DNA from: Cohnella lupini
GTDB taxonomy: Bacteria > Bacillota > Bacilli > Paenibacillales > Paenibacillaceae
Assembly: GCF_003386205.1 (NCBI RefSeq)
Contig: NZ_QRDY01000002.1
Location: forward strand, 310,001 to 374,000
Length of the DNA stretch: 64,000 nucleotides
Direction of reading: 5' to 3'
The position numbers and the translations under genes were made by a program. This document shows positions 19,129-26,836 of this stretch, piece by piece. The notes under the pieces are model-generated. The model saw only the letters and a program-made list of their open reading frames with translations. It made no database searches and was not told the origin of the DNA. Numbering within the stretch: position 1 is the stretch's first letter; each line of letters starts with the position of its first letter.

Positions 19129-19275
19129 CTATTCGTCGCCTCTGTATTCTTGAGGCGTAACGTTGGTCTCGCGTTTGAAGAATCTTCCGAAAGAGGTCGG
19201 AGAGTCGAATCCCACCTTAATGTCGATTTCCATGATCAATTCCGAGGTTAGCGATTGTTTCAGCTTATTTTGCGC
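19129..19275 (-). pseudogene. remnant of AraC-family regulator, C-terminal end
   Basis: On the minus strand about 49 codons between two stops read as the last helix-turn-helix of an AraC/XylS protein: KVGFDSPTSFGRFFKRE and then NVTPQEYRGDE before the stop at 19129. No start codon, N-terminal domain or first helix-turn-helix is found; the sequence upstream on that strand is immediately replaced by repeat array B. The most likely history is deletion of an araC gene by expansion or recombination of the array. Confidence 0.65.
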
Positions 19276-19341
19276 CTGCAACTCGATTTAGGCGTTGGCC
19301 GGAACGTCCGCGAAGGTAAGCCGGACCTCGCTCAGATCGCA

Positions 19342-19890
19342 ACGTCGGCGGGAGAGAGAATTAGACGGTTTGGACGGGTAACTCGGCGGGAAACGTCAGC
19401 TGCGAGGAGAATTAGACGGTTTGGGCGGGTAACTCGGTCGGAAAAGCCGGCGGGAGAGAGAATTACACGGTTTGGACGGGTAACTCGGTCGGAAAAGCCG
19501 GCGGGAGAGAGAATTACACGGTTTGGACGGGTAACTCGGTCGGAAAAGCCGGCGGGAGAGGGAATTAGACGGTTTGGACGGGTAACTCGGTCGGAAAAGC
19601 CGGCGGGAGAGGGAATTAGACGGTTTGGACGAGTAACTCGGCGGGAAACGTCGGCCGCGAGGAGAATTACACGGTTTAGACGAGTAACTCGGCGGGAAAA
19701 GCCGGCGGGAGAGGGAATTAAACGGTTTGGACGGGTAACTCGGTGGGAAATCATCGGCCGCGAGGAGAATTACACGGTTTGGACGAGTAACTCGGCGGGA
19801 AACGTCGGCCGCGAGGAGAATTACATGGTTTGGACGAGTAACTCGGCGGGAAACGTCGGCGGGAGAGAGAATTACTCGGTTGTACGTCGC
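19342..19890. repeat. 51-bp tandem repeat array B, 11 units
   Basis: GAATTA recurs at 19358, 19409, 19460, 19511, 19562, 19613, 19664, 19715, 19767, 19818 and 19869: all steps are 51 bp except one of 52. Each unit folds as left arm GAATTACACG, 7-nt loop GTTTGGA, right arm CGGGTAACTC with mismatches at the third and eighth pairs. The reverse complement of the unit closely resembles array D (both contain GTCCAAACCG and GCCGGC). Units fall into two versions, GGTCGGAAAAGCCGGCGG and GGCGGGAAACGTCGGCCG. Both strands show long open frames through the array, but this follows from a period divisible by three and no start signals are evident. Confidence 0.9.
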
Positions 19891-19920
19891 CTTCTCCGTC
19901 TCCGAACATCGACTACCGCA

Positions 19921-20076
19921 TCAAGAATAAGGAGCAAAATGACTAATGAGTTTCTTCACGGTAATCCCATGCTCCTCCCTTTGTATTGCTACTCCACTAC
20001 CTTTTGCATAAGCGTTTAAGACTTTTTTCGGAAGGAGAAAGAACAGCACAAACGATGTCAATGTAAGCTTATTCAT
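19921..20076 (-). CDS. small hypothetical protein, possible exported peptide
   Basis: A 51-codon frame begins MNKLTLTSFVLFFLLPKK, a short basic then hydrophobic start, with NAYAKG resembling a signal-peptidase site, and a polar remainder ending KLISHFAPYS. AAGGGAG lies 12 nt before the ATG. I recognise no family. It could be a small secreted or membrane peptide, or chance; the spacing to the ribosome binding site is long and nothing nearby supports a role. Confidence 0.3.
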   Translation of the reverse strand: MNKLTLTSFVLFFLLPKKVLNAYAKGSGVAIQREEHGITVKKLISHFAPYS

Positions 20077-20180
20077 GGCTATTGCCAGCTCCCTTATTAT
20101 TGTAGACGCAATATGCCCCCCCATATGTTTCTGAACGATACGTTAAAGGATAAAAAGTACAAAACGCATAACACGCATTA

Positions 20181-20218
20181 AATATTCCTTGACAAGAATA
20201 TTCCATAAAGGGTATATT
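20181..20218 (+). promoter_or_regulatory. leaderless promoter with three ATATTC repeats
   Basis: The -35 box TTGACA (20189-20194) and -10 box TATATT (20213-20218) are 18 nt apart, and the ATG of the ArsR gene begins only 6 nt after the -10 box, so the mRNA should be leaderless. AATATTC occurs at 20181 and 20197 and TATATTC at 20213, each 16 nt apart. The first repeat also forms an inverted repeat with GAATATT at 20196-20202. This is a likely autoregulatory operator. Confidence 0.65.
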
Positions 20219-20224
20219 CAAAGC

Positions 20225-21085
20225 ATGAATTCGACTTGGAGCGCTCTAGCCGAGCCAAACCGCTTTCTTATTGTCGAGCTCTTGCGAGATGGCCCCCTTA
20301 CGGCGGGAGAAATCGCCGATCGATTGGGGCTTGGGCAATCGCAAGTATCGAAACATCTACGCGTGCTAAGCGAAGCCGGACTCGTCGAGGCGTTTCCGAT
20401 CGCCAATCGGAGAATATACTCGCTGCGGCCCGAGCCGTTCATGGAATTGGACGTCTGGCTGAAGACCTTCGGCCGAGTCGCGGGGCAAAGATTCGACGAC
20501 TTAGACGACTTTCTCCATGAGCTTCAAGGAAAGGAGAGCCGGATTCAATCGCTAGCGCAAAATACACTATTGGAGGAAAACGAAATGGGAAGCAAGCCAA
20601 ACAATGGAATGACTACGACGGTAGGGGAATTGGATCTCGTCATGGAGCGCACTTTTAATGCGCCGCAAGAGCTCGTATTCAGGGCGTTTACGGAGGCCGA
20701 GCACGTAGCGCGCTGGTGGGCGCCGTTGCCGTACACCATTCCCGTGTGTAAGATAGACCTACGCCCCGGAGGCATATGGCATTATTGCATGCGGTCGCCG
20801 GAAGGCGAAACGCATTGGGTCAGAAGCGTGTACGGCGAGATCAAGCGTCCGGAGCGAGTTTCCTATACGAGCTTGTTCGCGGACGAGAACGCCGTTCCGA
20901 ACGATATGATTCCCGAGCAATTCGGAACGATGAAATTCATCGAAGTCGAGGGGAAAACGCGGCTCGTTAGCCATATTAAATTCGAATCCCCGGAGGCGCT
21001 CAAACTGACCGTAGAAATGGGAATGGAACAAGGCTTCTCGATGGCGCTGGACACACTGGACGGATACTTAAAAGAAATGTCATGA
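20225..21085 (+). CDS. ArsR-type regulator fused to SRPBCC domain
   Basis: This 286-residue protein joins an N-terminal ArsR winged helix (residues 1-100; DRLGLGQSQVSKHLRVLSEA is the recognition helix region) to a C-terminal SRPBCC/AHSA1 ligand-binding domain (about 128-286; FNAPQELVFRAFTEAEHVARWW). No metal-binding Cys is seen in the ArsR part, so it is probably not a metal sensor. In many bacteria these are two adjacent genes; here they form one frame. At residue 121 an ATG (20585) is preceded by GGAGG 8 nt upstream, so the SRPBCC domain may also be made alone. The start at 20225 follows the leaderless promoter; no ribosome binding site is present. The next gene overlaps by 4 nt. Confidence 0.85.
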   Translation: MNSTWSALAEPNRFLIVELLRDGPLTAGEIADRLGLGQSQVSKHLRVLSEAGLVEAFPIANRRIYSLRPEPFMELDVWLKTFGRVAGQRFDDLDDFLHELQGKESRIQSLAQNTLLEENEMGSKPNNGMTTTVGELDLVMERTFNAPQELVFRAFTEAEHVARWWAPLPYTIPVCKIDLRPGGIWHYCMRSPEGETHWVRSVYGEIKRPERVSYTSLFADENAVPNDMIPEQFGTMKFIEVEGKTRLVSHIKFESPEALKLTVEMGMEQGFSMALDTLDGYLKEMS

Positions 21086-21882
21086 GGCAGGCAATTTCGA
21101 AGGACGGCACTAAAATCGCTTATGACTTAACCGGTAGCGGACCCGTCGTGATCCTCGTAGGAGGAGCATTCAGCTTTCGGAAATTTCCAGGCACCTTAAA
21201 ACTCGCGGATTTCTTATCGAAGGATTTCACGGTTATCAATTACGATCGACGCGGCCGGGGCGACAGTTCGGATACGGCTCCCTATGCGGCGGAACGGGAG
21301 ATCGAGGATATTGGAGCTCTAATCGAAGAAGCGGGGGGTTTCGCGCATTTATGGGGGATGTCCTCCGGAGCGGTTCTCGCCTTGCGCGCCGCAGCAAGCG
21401 GTCTGCCGATCAAGAAGCTGGCGCTGTATCAGCCACCTTTCATGCTAGAGGATAACGGTAAGCTTCCTCCGGCCGATTTTCTCGCGAAGCTTCAAGACAT
21501 GGTGGACTCCGAACGACGCGGCGACGCGGTCAAATGGTTCATGACGAAGGGAATGGGAGTCCCGGGGTTCTTCGTCGGCATGATGCGGATGATGCCCGGC
21601 GTATGGAAAAGGCTGAAGGCCGTCGCCCATACGCTCCCGTACGATTTTGCCATCATGGGGGACACCGTGTCCGGAAAGCCTTTATCCGCCAGGGAGTGGC
21701 AAGGCATCCGGGTGCCGACGCTCGTGGTTGACGGCGACAAGAGCCAGGCGTCCATCCGACAATCGTCGCAAGCGATCGCGCACATTCTTCCTAACGCCGA
21801 ATACCGAACGTTGGAAGGACAAAGCCATGACGTAGCGATGGATGTCCTTGCTCCGGTATTGGCATCATTCTTCAAGGACTAA
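21082..21882 (+). CDS. alpha/beta hydrolase
   Basis: This 266-residue alpha/beta-hydrolase-fold protein has nucleophile elbow GMSSG, acid residue in VVDGDKS and catalytic His in GQSHDVAMD, so the Ser-Asp-His triad is complete. DRRGRGDS is a common motif after strand 4 of this fold. No signal peptide is visible and it should act in the cytoplasm. It overlaps the ArsR-SRPBCC gene by ATGA and shares its operon and terminator, so it is presumably under that regulator. The substrate is unknown; ester or lactone hydrolysis is typical of the family. Confidence 0.82.
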   Translation: MRQAISKDGTKIAYDLTGSGPVVILVGGAFSFRKFPGTLKLADFLSKDFTVINYDRRGRGDSSDTAPYAAEREIEDIGALIEEAGGFAHLWGMSSGAVLALRAAASGLPIKKLALYQPPFMLEDNGKLPPADFLAKLQDMVDSERRGDAVKWFMTKGMGVPGFFVGMMRMMPGVWKRLKAVAHTLPYDFAIMGDTVSGKPLSAREWQGIRVPTLVVDGDKSQASIRQSSQAIAHILPNAEYRTLEGQSHDVAMDVLAPVLASFFKD

Positions 21883-21893
21883 TCCATACCGAA

Positions 21894-21954
21894 AGAGGCT
21901 TCGCCGCCCCGGACGCTTAAGTTAAGCGAAACGGAGAGGCGAAGCCTCTTTTCC
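21894..21954 (+). terminator. intrinsic terminator after hydrolase gene
   Basis: Arms AGAGGCTTCGCC (21894-21905) and GGCGAAGCCTCT (21938-21949) pair perfectly and are followed by TTTCC. It separates the operon from the convergent second ArsR gene. Confidence 0.8.
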
Positions 21955-22036
21955 TAATATGGAACGCGCAACGGTTCTCCTTTCCGAGAGGATGTCAATT
22001 GTCAATCCTTCAAGGGGATACTGTGACGGGAGGTTA

Positions 22037-22375
22037 TTAAATCTTGTCCCCGTCGGTCAATTCCTTGGCTTGAAGCTCAAGCAGATAATCGTCCAGCTGA
22101 TCGAATCTTTGTTCCCAGATGCGGCGGAAAGAATCCAGCCATGTATCCAGCTCTTGAAGAGGCTGAGGCCGCAGTCTATATATCCGCCGGTTAGCGATCG
22201 GATGCACCTCTACGAGCCCGGAATCGCTGAGCACGCGGAGATGTTTGGACACTTGCGGCTGATGCAGCCGAAGCCGATCGGCGATCTCTCCTACTGGGCG
22301 GGGACCGTCACGCAACAATTCGACGATGTGTAACCGGTTTGGCTCGGCGAGAGCGCTTAAAGTCATAGTGTTCAT
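22037..22375 (-). CDS. ArsR-type transcription regulator
   Basis: This 112-residue winged-helix protein is a close paralogue of the N-terminal half of the protein at 20225: both contain SALAEPNR, HIVELLRDGP or IVELLRDGP, QVSKHLRVLS and IANRRIY. It lacks the SRPBCC part and stops after KELTDGDKI. The ATG at 22375 lies 6 nt after a -10 box, so the transcript is again leaderless. It faces away from glpP. No cysteine ligands are visible, so metal sensing is unlikely; target genes are unknown beyond probable self-control. Confidence 0.85.
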   Translation of the reverse strand: MNTMTLSALAEPNRLHIVELLRDGPRPVGEIADRLRLHQPQVSKHLRVLSDSGLVEVHPIANRRIYRLRPQPLQELDTWLDSFRRIWEQRFDQLDDYLLELQAKELTDGDKI

Positions 22376-22381
22376 GACCTG

Positions 22382-22420
22382 AATATAATCCAATTTGAAT
22401 ATACCTGTCAAGGAATATAA
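22382..22420 (-). promoter_or_regulatory. leaderless promoter with three TATATTC repeats
   Basis: On the minus strand TTGACA (22406-22411) and TATATT (22382-22387) are 18 nt apart, and the start codon follows after 6 nt. TATATTC occurs three times at 16-nt steps, the last overlapping the -10 box, exactly as in the promoter of the paralogue at 20181-20218. Confidence 0.65.
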
Positions 22421-22436
22421 ACTTGGGCGAAACAGT

Positions 22437-22466
22437 TTGACTTTCCGAATGTCCCGTTTGTATATT
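22437..22466 (+). promoter_or_regulatory. promoter of glpP
   Basis: TTGACT (22437-22442) and TATATT (22461-22466) are separated by 18 nt, about 35 nt before the start codon of glpP. It is divergent from the ArsR promoter. Confidence 0.55.
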
Positions 22467-22500
22467 TAGGACAGCTTTGAACTCGGTTTGGAGGGGTAGC

Positions 22501-23049
22501 ATGCTGATCAAGAATCAGTCCGTATGGCCGGCGGTCAAAACGCCGAAAGAGATGGAAGCGGCGCTGTCGACTCCGTATGCTTACTTGGTCCTGCTAGGCG
22601 GGCATCTCGGCCAATTGCGGAATTTGGTCGAATTGGCGGAACGCCACGGGAAGCATGTGCTGCTTCACGCCGATCTCGTGGACGGGCTGAAGAACGACGA
22701 ATACGCGGCGGAATATCTATGCCAGCACGTGAGGCCGGCGGGGTTGATCACAACGCGCTCCGCGGTCATTCAGAAAACGAAGCAGAACAAGCTCATCGCG
22801 ATCCAGAGGCTGTTCCTCATCGATACCGGCGCACTGGAGAAGAGCTATTCCTTGATGGAGAAAATGAAACCGGATTTCATCGAGGTTCTTCCCGGCGTCA
22901 TTCCGCATATGATTCGGGAAGTAAAAGAGAGAACGGGCATCCCGGTCATCGCCGGGGGGCTCATCCGAACGGAAGACGACGTGAAGGTCGCTTTGGAAGC
23001 GGGAGCGACAGCGGTTACGACATCGAAACGGGAGCTGTGGAAAATATAG
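22501..23049 (+). CDS. glpP: glycerol-3-phosphate-responsive antiterminator GlpP
   Basis: This 182-residue protein is GlpP, which binds glycerol-3-phosphate and the leader RNA of glp genes to prevent early termination. It is a TIM-barrel-like protein; LLGGHLGQLRNLVELAERH, HADLVDGLKNDEYAAEYL, TTRSAVIQ and KPDFIEVLPGVIPHMI are family signatures, and the C-terminal AGGLIRTEDDV with GATAVTTSKRELW resembles a phosphate-binding end of the barrel. GGAGGGG lies upstream of the ATG at 22501. Its probable target is the terminator hairpin in front of glpD, 174 nt downstream. glpF and glpK, usual partners in Bacillus, are absent here. Confidence 0.92.
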   Translation: MLIKNQSVWPAVKTPKEMEAALSTPYAYLVLLGGHLGQLRNLVELAERHGKHVLLHADLVDGLKNDEYAAEYLCQHVRPAGLITTRSAVIQKTKQNKLIAIQRLFLIDTGALEKSYSLMEKMKPDFIEVLPGVIPHMIREVKERTGIPVIAGGLIRTEDDVKVALEAGATAVTTSKRELWKI

Positions 23050-23156
23050 TCCACGCTCCTTTATTGGACGAAGTGGATGGAGCGCGGGATAAGGCAGAGA
23101 GCGGTGAGCTGTTGTTCGTACGATCGACGGTTGGAAAAGAGCGGTCAAAGCGGCCA

Positions 23157-23185
23157 TTGCATTCTCGGAATAACGGTGCTATCAT
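23157..23185 (+). promoter_or_regulatory. candidate promoter of glpD
   Basis: TTGCAT (23157-23162) and TATCAT (23180-23185) are 17 nt apart. The -35 box is weak. Transcription from here would include the hairpin at 23223. Confidence 0.4.
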
Positions 23186-23222
23186 AACCTTAAGTTAATA
23201 TCGGTCGGAGTTCATGGAGAAG

Positions 23223-23283
23223 CCACGTAATGGTTTCCGGGGGAAGCTTTAAATCCCCGGAGGCGGTTAACGTGGTTTTTTTA
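23223..23283 (+). terminator. GlpP-controlled leader terminator of glpD
   Basis: A long hairpin has outer arms CCACGT (23223-23228) and ACGTGG, an internal mismatched section, and an inner stem TCCGGGGGA/TCCCCGGA; seven T residues follow. It stands between the glpD promoter candidate and the start codon, as in Bacillus subtilis where GlpP with glycerol-3-phosphate relieves termination. The role is inferred from that precedent and from the adjacent glpP gene. Confidence 0.8.
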
Positions 23284-23305
23284 TTTAGCCAGAGGAGAGA
23301 TGACA

Positions 23306-24982
23306 ATGAACGCATACGGAATGTCTTACGCGAAGAGAACGGAAATGTTAGAGGAAATGAGCGATCGTCCGCTCGATTTGCTCGTTATCGGAGGAGGAAT
23401 CACGGGCGCGGGCATCGCGCTGGACGCGGCAAGCCGAGGTTTGCGGGTCGGGTTGGTCGAGATGCAGGACTTCGCCGCGGGGACGTCAAGCCGTTCGACG
23501 AAGCTAGTGCATGGCGGGCTGAGGTACTTGAAGCAATTCGAGTTCGGAGTCGTGGCCGAAGTCGGTAAGGAGCGGGCGATCGTCTACGAGAACGGACCGC
23601 ACGTGACGACGCCGGAGTGGATGCTTCTGCCATTATACGCCGGAGGTACGTTCGGCAAGTGGTCTACGTCGCTCGGCCTCCGCGTTTACGATTTTCTGGC
23701 GGGAGTCAAGAGGGAGGAGCGCCGTTCCATGATGAGCGCGAAGGAAGCTCTTGGCAAAGAACCGTTGCTTAAAAGAGAGGGATTGAAGGGCGGCGGATAC
23801 TATGTCGAGTATCGCACGGACGATGCGAGGTTGACTATCGAAGTCATGAAGAAGGCGCGGGAGTTCGGCGTACTTGCCGTCAACTATGCCCAGGTCGACT
23901 CGCTTTCTTACGACGCGGTAGGTAAATTAACCGGGGCTTTAATCCGCGACGTCATCGACGGCGGTAATTACGAAGTATCGGCGACCAAAGTCGTCAACGC
24001 GACGGGGCCGTGGGTCGACGAGCTTCGTAAGCTGGACGGCTCCAAGTCGGGCAAAACGTTACGGCTGACGAAGGGCGTTCATCTCGTGTTCGATCAATCC
24101 CGGTTTCCCCTGCGGCAGGCCGTTTATTTCGATACTCCGGACGGACGGATGGTATTCGCGATTCCGCGGCAGGGCAAGACGTATCTCGGCACGACGGACA
24201 CGAATTACAAAGGGGAAATCGATCGTCCGCGGGCGACGGCGGACGATCGCGTATACCTGCTGGACGCCGCGAACTTCATGTTTCCTGGGGTTAAACTCGG
24301 CGAACGCGATATCGAGTCCAGTTGGGCCGGCCTGCGCCCTCTCATTCATCAGGAAGGGAAGGATCCTTCCGAGATCTCCAGGCGAGACGAAATTTTCCAT
24401 GCACCCTCGGGCTTGATTTCGATTGCAGGCGGCAAATTAACGGGATATCGGAAAATGGCGGAAGCGATCGTGGACGACGTGGCGAAACGGCTTCAGGACG
24501 GAGGGTTAAACACCGGCGCGAATTCGGGTGCCCGAACGAAGGAGATGCCGATCTCGGGAGGTGACGTCGGGGGTTCGCGCAACTTCGAACGATTCGTTGC
24601 AGAACAGACGAAGGAAGGGATACTCGCCGGTTTCCAAGAGAAAGACGCGGAGGCTATCGCGAGATTCTACGGCTCCAACGCGAAATCGGTTTTTGCCTTT
24701 TCAGAGGATACGCGTAATACGGAGTGGGCAGATCGGTACGAACTATCGCTTCGCGTAGCCGCCGAGCTCAGGTACGCCATGGAGGAAGAGATGGCCGTGA
24801 AGCCGGAAGACTTCATCGTTCGTCGCAAAGGCTGGCTGTTCTTCGATATTTCGGCCGCCAACGCATGGAAAGCGCGGATTATCGAGGCCATGGCGGAAAG
24901 GTCGGGTTGGACGGAGGATCGGCGGCGCCAATACGCGGAAGATCTGGATCGCTTGATCAAGGAAGCGACAACTTCGGCGTAA
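23306..24982 (+). CDS. glpD: aerobic glycerol-3-phosphate dehydrogenase
   Basis: This FAD-dependent enzyme of 558 residues oxidises glycerol-3-phosphate to dihydroxyacetone phosphate at the membrane and passes electrons to quinone. The N-terminal FAD motif is LLVIGGGITGAGIALDAASRG, and GTSSRSTKLVHGGLRYL is the characteristic second signature. The C-terminal domain (about 400-558) is the GlpD-specific helical part. The ATG at 23306 is preferred: GAGGAG lies 8 nt upstream, whereas the ATG at 23300 is only 2 nt from it. Expression is probably controlled by GlpP through the leader hairpin. It ends 4 nt from the stop of a convergent AraC gene, and no terminator is visible in that gap. Confidence 0.95.
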   Translation: MNAYGMSYAKRTEMLEEMSDRPLDLLVIGGGITGAGIALDAASRGLRVGLVEMQDFAAGTSSRSTKLVHGGLRYLKQFEFGVVAEVGKERAIVYENGPHVTTPEWMLLPLYAGGTFGKWSTSLGLRVYDFLAGVKREERRSMMSAKEALGKEPLLKREGLKGGGYYVEYRTDDARLTIEVMKKAREFGVLAVNYAQVDSLSYDAVGKLTGALIRDVIDGGNYEVSATKVVNATGPWVDELRKLDGSKSGKTLRLTKGVHLVFDQSRFPLRQAVYFDTPDGRMVFAIPRQGKTYLGTTDTNYKGEIDRPRATADDRVYLLDAANFMFPGVKLGERDIESSWAGLRPLIHQEGKDPSEISRRDEIFHAPSGLISIAGGKLTGYRKMAEAIVDDVAKRLQDGGLNTGANSGARTKEMPISGGDVGGSRNFERFVAEQTKEGILAGFQEKDAEAIARFYGSNAKSVFAFSEDTRNTEWADRYELSLRVAAELRYAMEEEMAVKPEDFIVRRKGWLFFDISAANAWKARIIEAMAERSGWTEDRRRQYAEDLDRLIKEATTSA

Positions 24983-24986
24983 TGGA

Positions 24987-25916
24987 TCAAGCTTCCGCGA
25001 TCGGCTCCCGAAGCCTATCCTTGAACTGCTTGGGGGAACAGTCGTTGTATCGGCGGAACATGTCGTAGAAGTGGCCAAGATTGGAGATGCCGACGGACTC
25101 CGCCACCTCGGCTATGCTCACGTCGTTCGTGAGCAGTTGCTGCTCGGCTTTCTTAATCCGTTTGTAGACGACGAAATCGGTAAACGACATGCCGACCGCC
25201 TTCTTGAAGGTTTTGATGAAATGAGTGTAGCTCATATTCACTTTCGCGCAGATGTCGGACACGGCGAGCTTCTCGCTCAGGTTAGCTTCGACGTAATCGA
25301 CGGCCGGCTGAAGCCTGCCGAGCAGGCGATTGTCGTTATAATGTAACAGCTGGCGGGTATCGTTCCGGAGCAGGAGCAGCAAAATGTTCTTGATGCGGGA
25401 GGACACGGCGAGCTCGTAGCCGATATGGCCGTCGTTCATTTCCCGGTAAATCTCGCGGATGAGGGATGCGGTCTGGAGCCTGGCATCGCGATTATCGCTA
25501 TAGACGTAATTAAGCGAGCTAAGCGGTCGAATAACCTCGGAGAAGTGCTGCATGCTGTTCAGCGTGCTGACGTCCCAATACTTGCGCAGATCGATCTGGA
25601 ACACGATATAGCTTAGACTTCCGTCCGTGGTTTGCACCGTTACGTGAGGCTCGGAAGAACCGAACAACGCGATATCCCCCTTGCGCAGCACATGCTGCTC
25701 TTCCCCGCAGAAGGCCGTAAGCTCCCCCTTGAGAATGAGAAGAAACTCGACCTCCACGTGGTAGTGCCAATCGAGATATTTTTTTTGCTGCAGCTCGCGC
25801 TGTTTCTTACGAAGAAAATCTTCAGTAGGAACGTATTCGGAATCAATCTGCCAAATCCTCATCGCGAGGAACGGATTCTGGTAGACGACTTGCTCGTGGC
25901 GCATATCTGGATACAT
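24987..25916 (-). CDS. AraC-family regulator
   Basis: This 309-residue regulator has an N-terminal cupin sugar-binding domain (LDWHYHVEVEFLLILKG near 48-64) and a C-terminal double helix-turn-helix (about 205-300, with MSYTHFIKTFKKAVG and ISNLGHFYDMFRRY). The start at 25916 has AAGGAG 8 nt upstream. It diverges from the ThuA/oxidoreductase pair, which begins 186 bp away, and is therefore the likely activator of those genes. It is convergent with glpD. The inducer is unknown. Confidence 0.88.
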   Translation of the reverse strand: MYPDMRHEQVVYQNPFLAMRIWQIDSEYVPTEDFLRKKQRELQQKKYLDWHYHVEVEFLLILKGELTAFCGEEQHVLRKGDIALFGSSEPHVTVQTTDGSLSYIVFQIDLRKYWDVSTLNSMQHFSEVIRPLSSLNYVYSDNRDARLQTASLIREIYREMNDGHIGYELAVSSRIKNILLLLLRNDTRQLLHYNDNRLLGRLQPAVDYVEANLSEKLAVSDICAKVNMSYTHFIKTFKKAVGMSFTDFVVYKRIKKAEQQLLTNDVSIAEVAESVGISNLGHFYDMFRRYNDCSPKQFKDRLREPIAEA

Positions 25917-26101
25917 GGCACAGGCTCCTTACGGGTGAAGGTGGCGACAGGATCGCGTAACGATATTTTAACATAGCCGCAGTGTAGTGTGTAAGCGATA
26001 ACAGAATACCGTAAAAATTGAACCCGATAGGCAATCGATTGACTCCCGGTCCTCGGATACAATGAAGAGGAAATTCAACGTTAAGGGAGAGTCTGCCGAA
26101 A

Positions 26102-26836
26102 ATGAGCCAATCAATCAACGTAACGGTTTGGAACGAATATCGTCATGAGAAAACGAACGAGAAGGTAGCGTCGGTTTATCCGAAAGGAATGCATGCCGCG
26201 ATTGCGGAAGGTCTGGACGTTACGGGCAACATTCAAGTGGCGACCCTAGACGATCCGGAGCATGGTTTATCCGAAGCGGTGCTTGACGGAACCGACGTCC
26301 TCATCTGGTGGGGACACATGGCCCATGACGAAGTGAACAACGACATCGTGGAAAGAGTGTACCAACGCGTGCTGAAGGGCATGGGGCTGATCGTGCTTCA
26401 TTCGGGTCATTTTTCGAAAATATTCAAGAAGCTCATGGGAACTTCCTGCGATCTGAAGTGGCGGGAAGCGGATGAGAAGGAACGCATCTGGGTCGTTAAT
26501 CCGGGCCATCCGATCGTGGACGGCATCGGCGAATATATCGAGCTTCCGCAAGAAGAAATGTACGGGGAGCACTTCGATATCCCGCAGCCCGACGAGCTCG
26601 TCCTCGTGAGCTGGTTCGAAGGCGGAGAAGTATTCCGCAGCGGTTGCTGCTACACTCGGGGCGCGGGCAAGATTTTCTACTTCCGTCCGGGTCATGAGAC
26701 GTACCCGACTTACTACAACCCTCAAGTACGCAAAGTCATTTCCAATGCCGTAAAATGGGCAGCTCCCGTCGATCGCGAATACCCGCGTTACGGCAATGCC
26801 CAACCATTAGAGACGATCAAGGGGAATCAAGCATGA
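26102..26836 (+). CDS. ThuA-like protein
   Basis: This 244-residue protein belongs to the ThuA family (class-I glutamine-amidotransferase-like fold) first linked to trehalose use in Rhizobium. Motifs are [31 protein letters not shown] and [15 protein letters not shown]. No catalytic Cys of true amidotransferases is evident at the expected elbow (VLHSGHF), so it is not a glutaminase; the biochemical role of the family is poorly defined. AAGGGAG precedes the ATG. The stop overlaps the start of an oxidoreductase gene by 4 nt; such pairs are common and suggest keto-sugar metabolism. Confidence 0.85.
   Translation: MSQSINVTVWNEYRHEKTNEKVASVYPKGMHAAIAEGLDVTGNIQVATLDDPEHGLSEAVLDGTDVLIWWGHMAHDEVNNDIVERVYQRVLKGMGLIVLHSGHFSKIFKKLMGTSCDLKWREADEKERIWVVNPGHPIVDGIGEYIELPQEEMYGEHFDIPQPDELVLVSWFEGGEVFRSGCCYTRGAGKIFYFRPGHETYPTYYNPQVRKVISNAVKWAAPVDREYPRYGNAQPLETIKGNQA

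Noticed and set aside
19255-20019. Repetitive 254-residue protein encoded through array B
   Set aside because: A period divisible by three leaves long frames on both strands; there is no ribosome binding site, the start lies in unrelated sequence and a 1-nt insertion breaks periodic coding.
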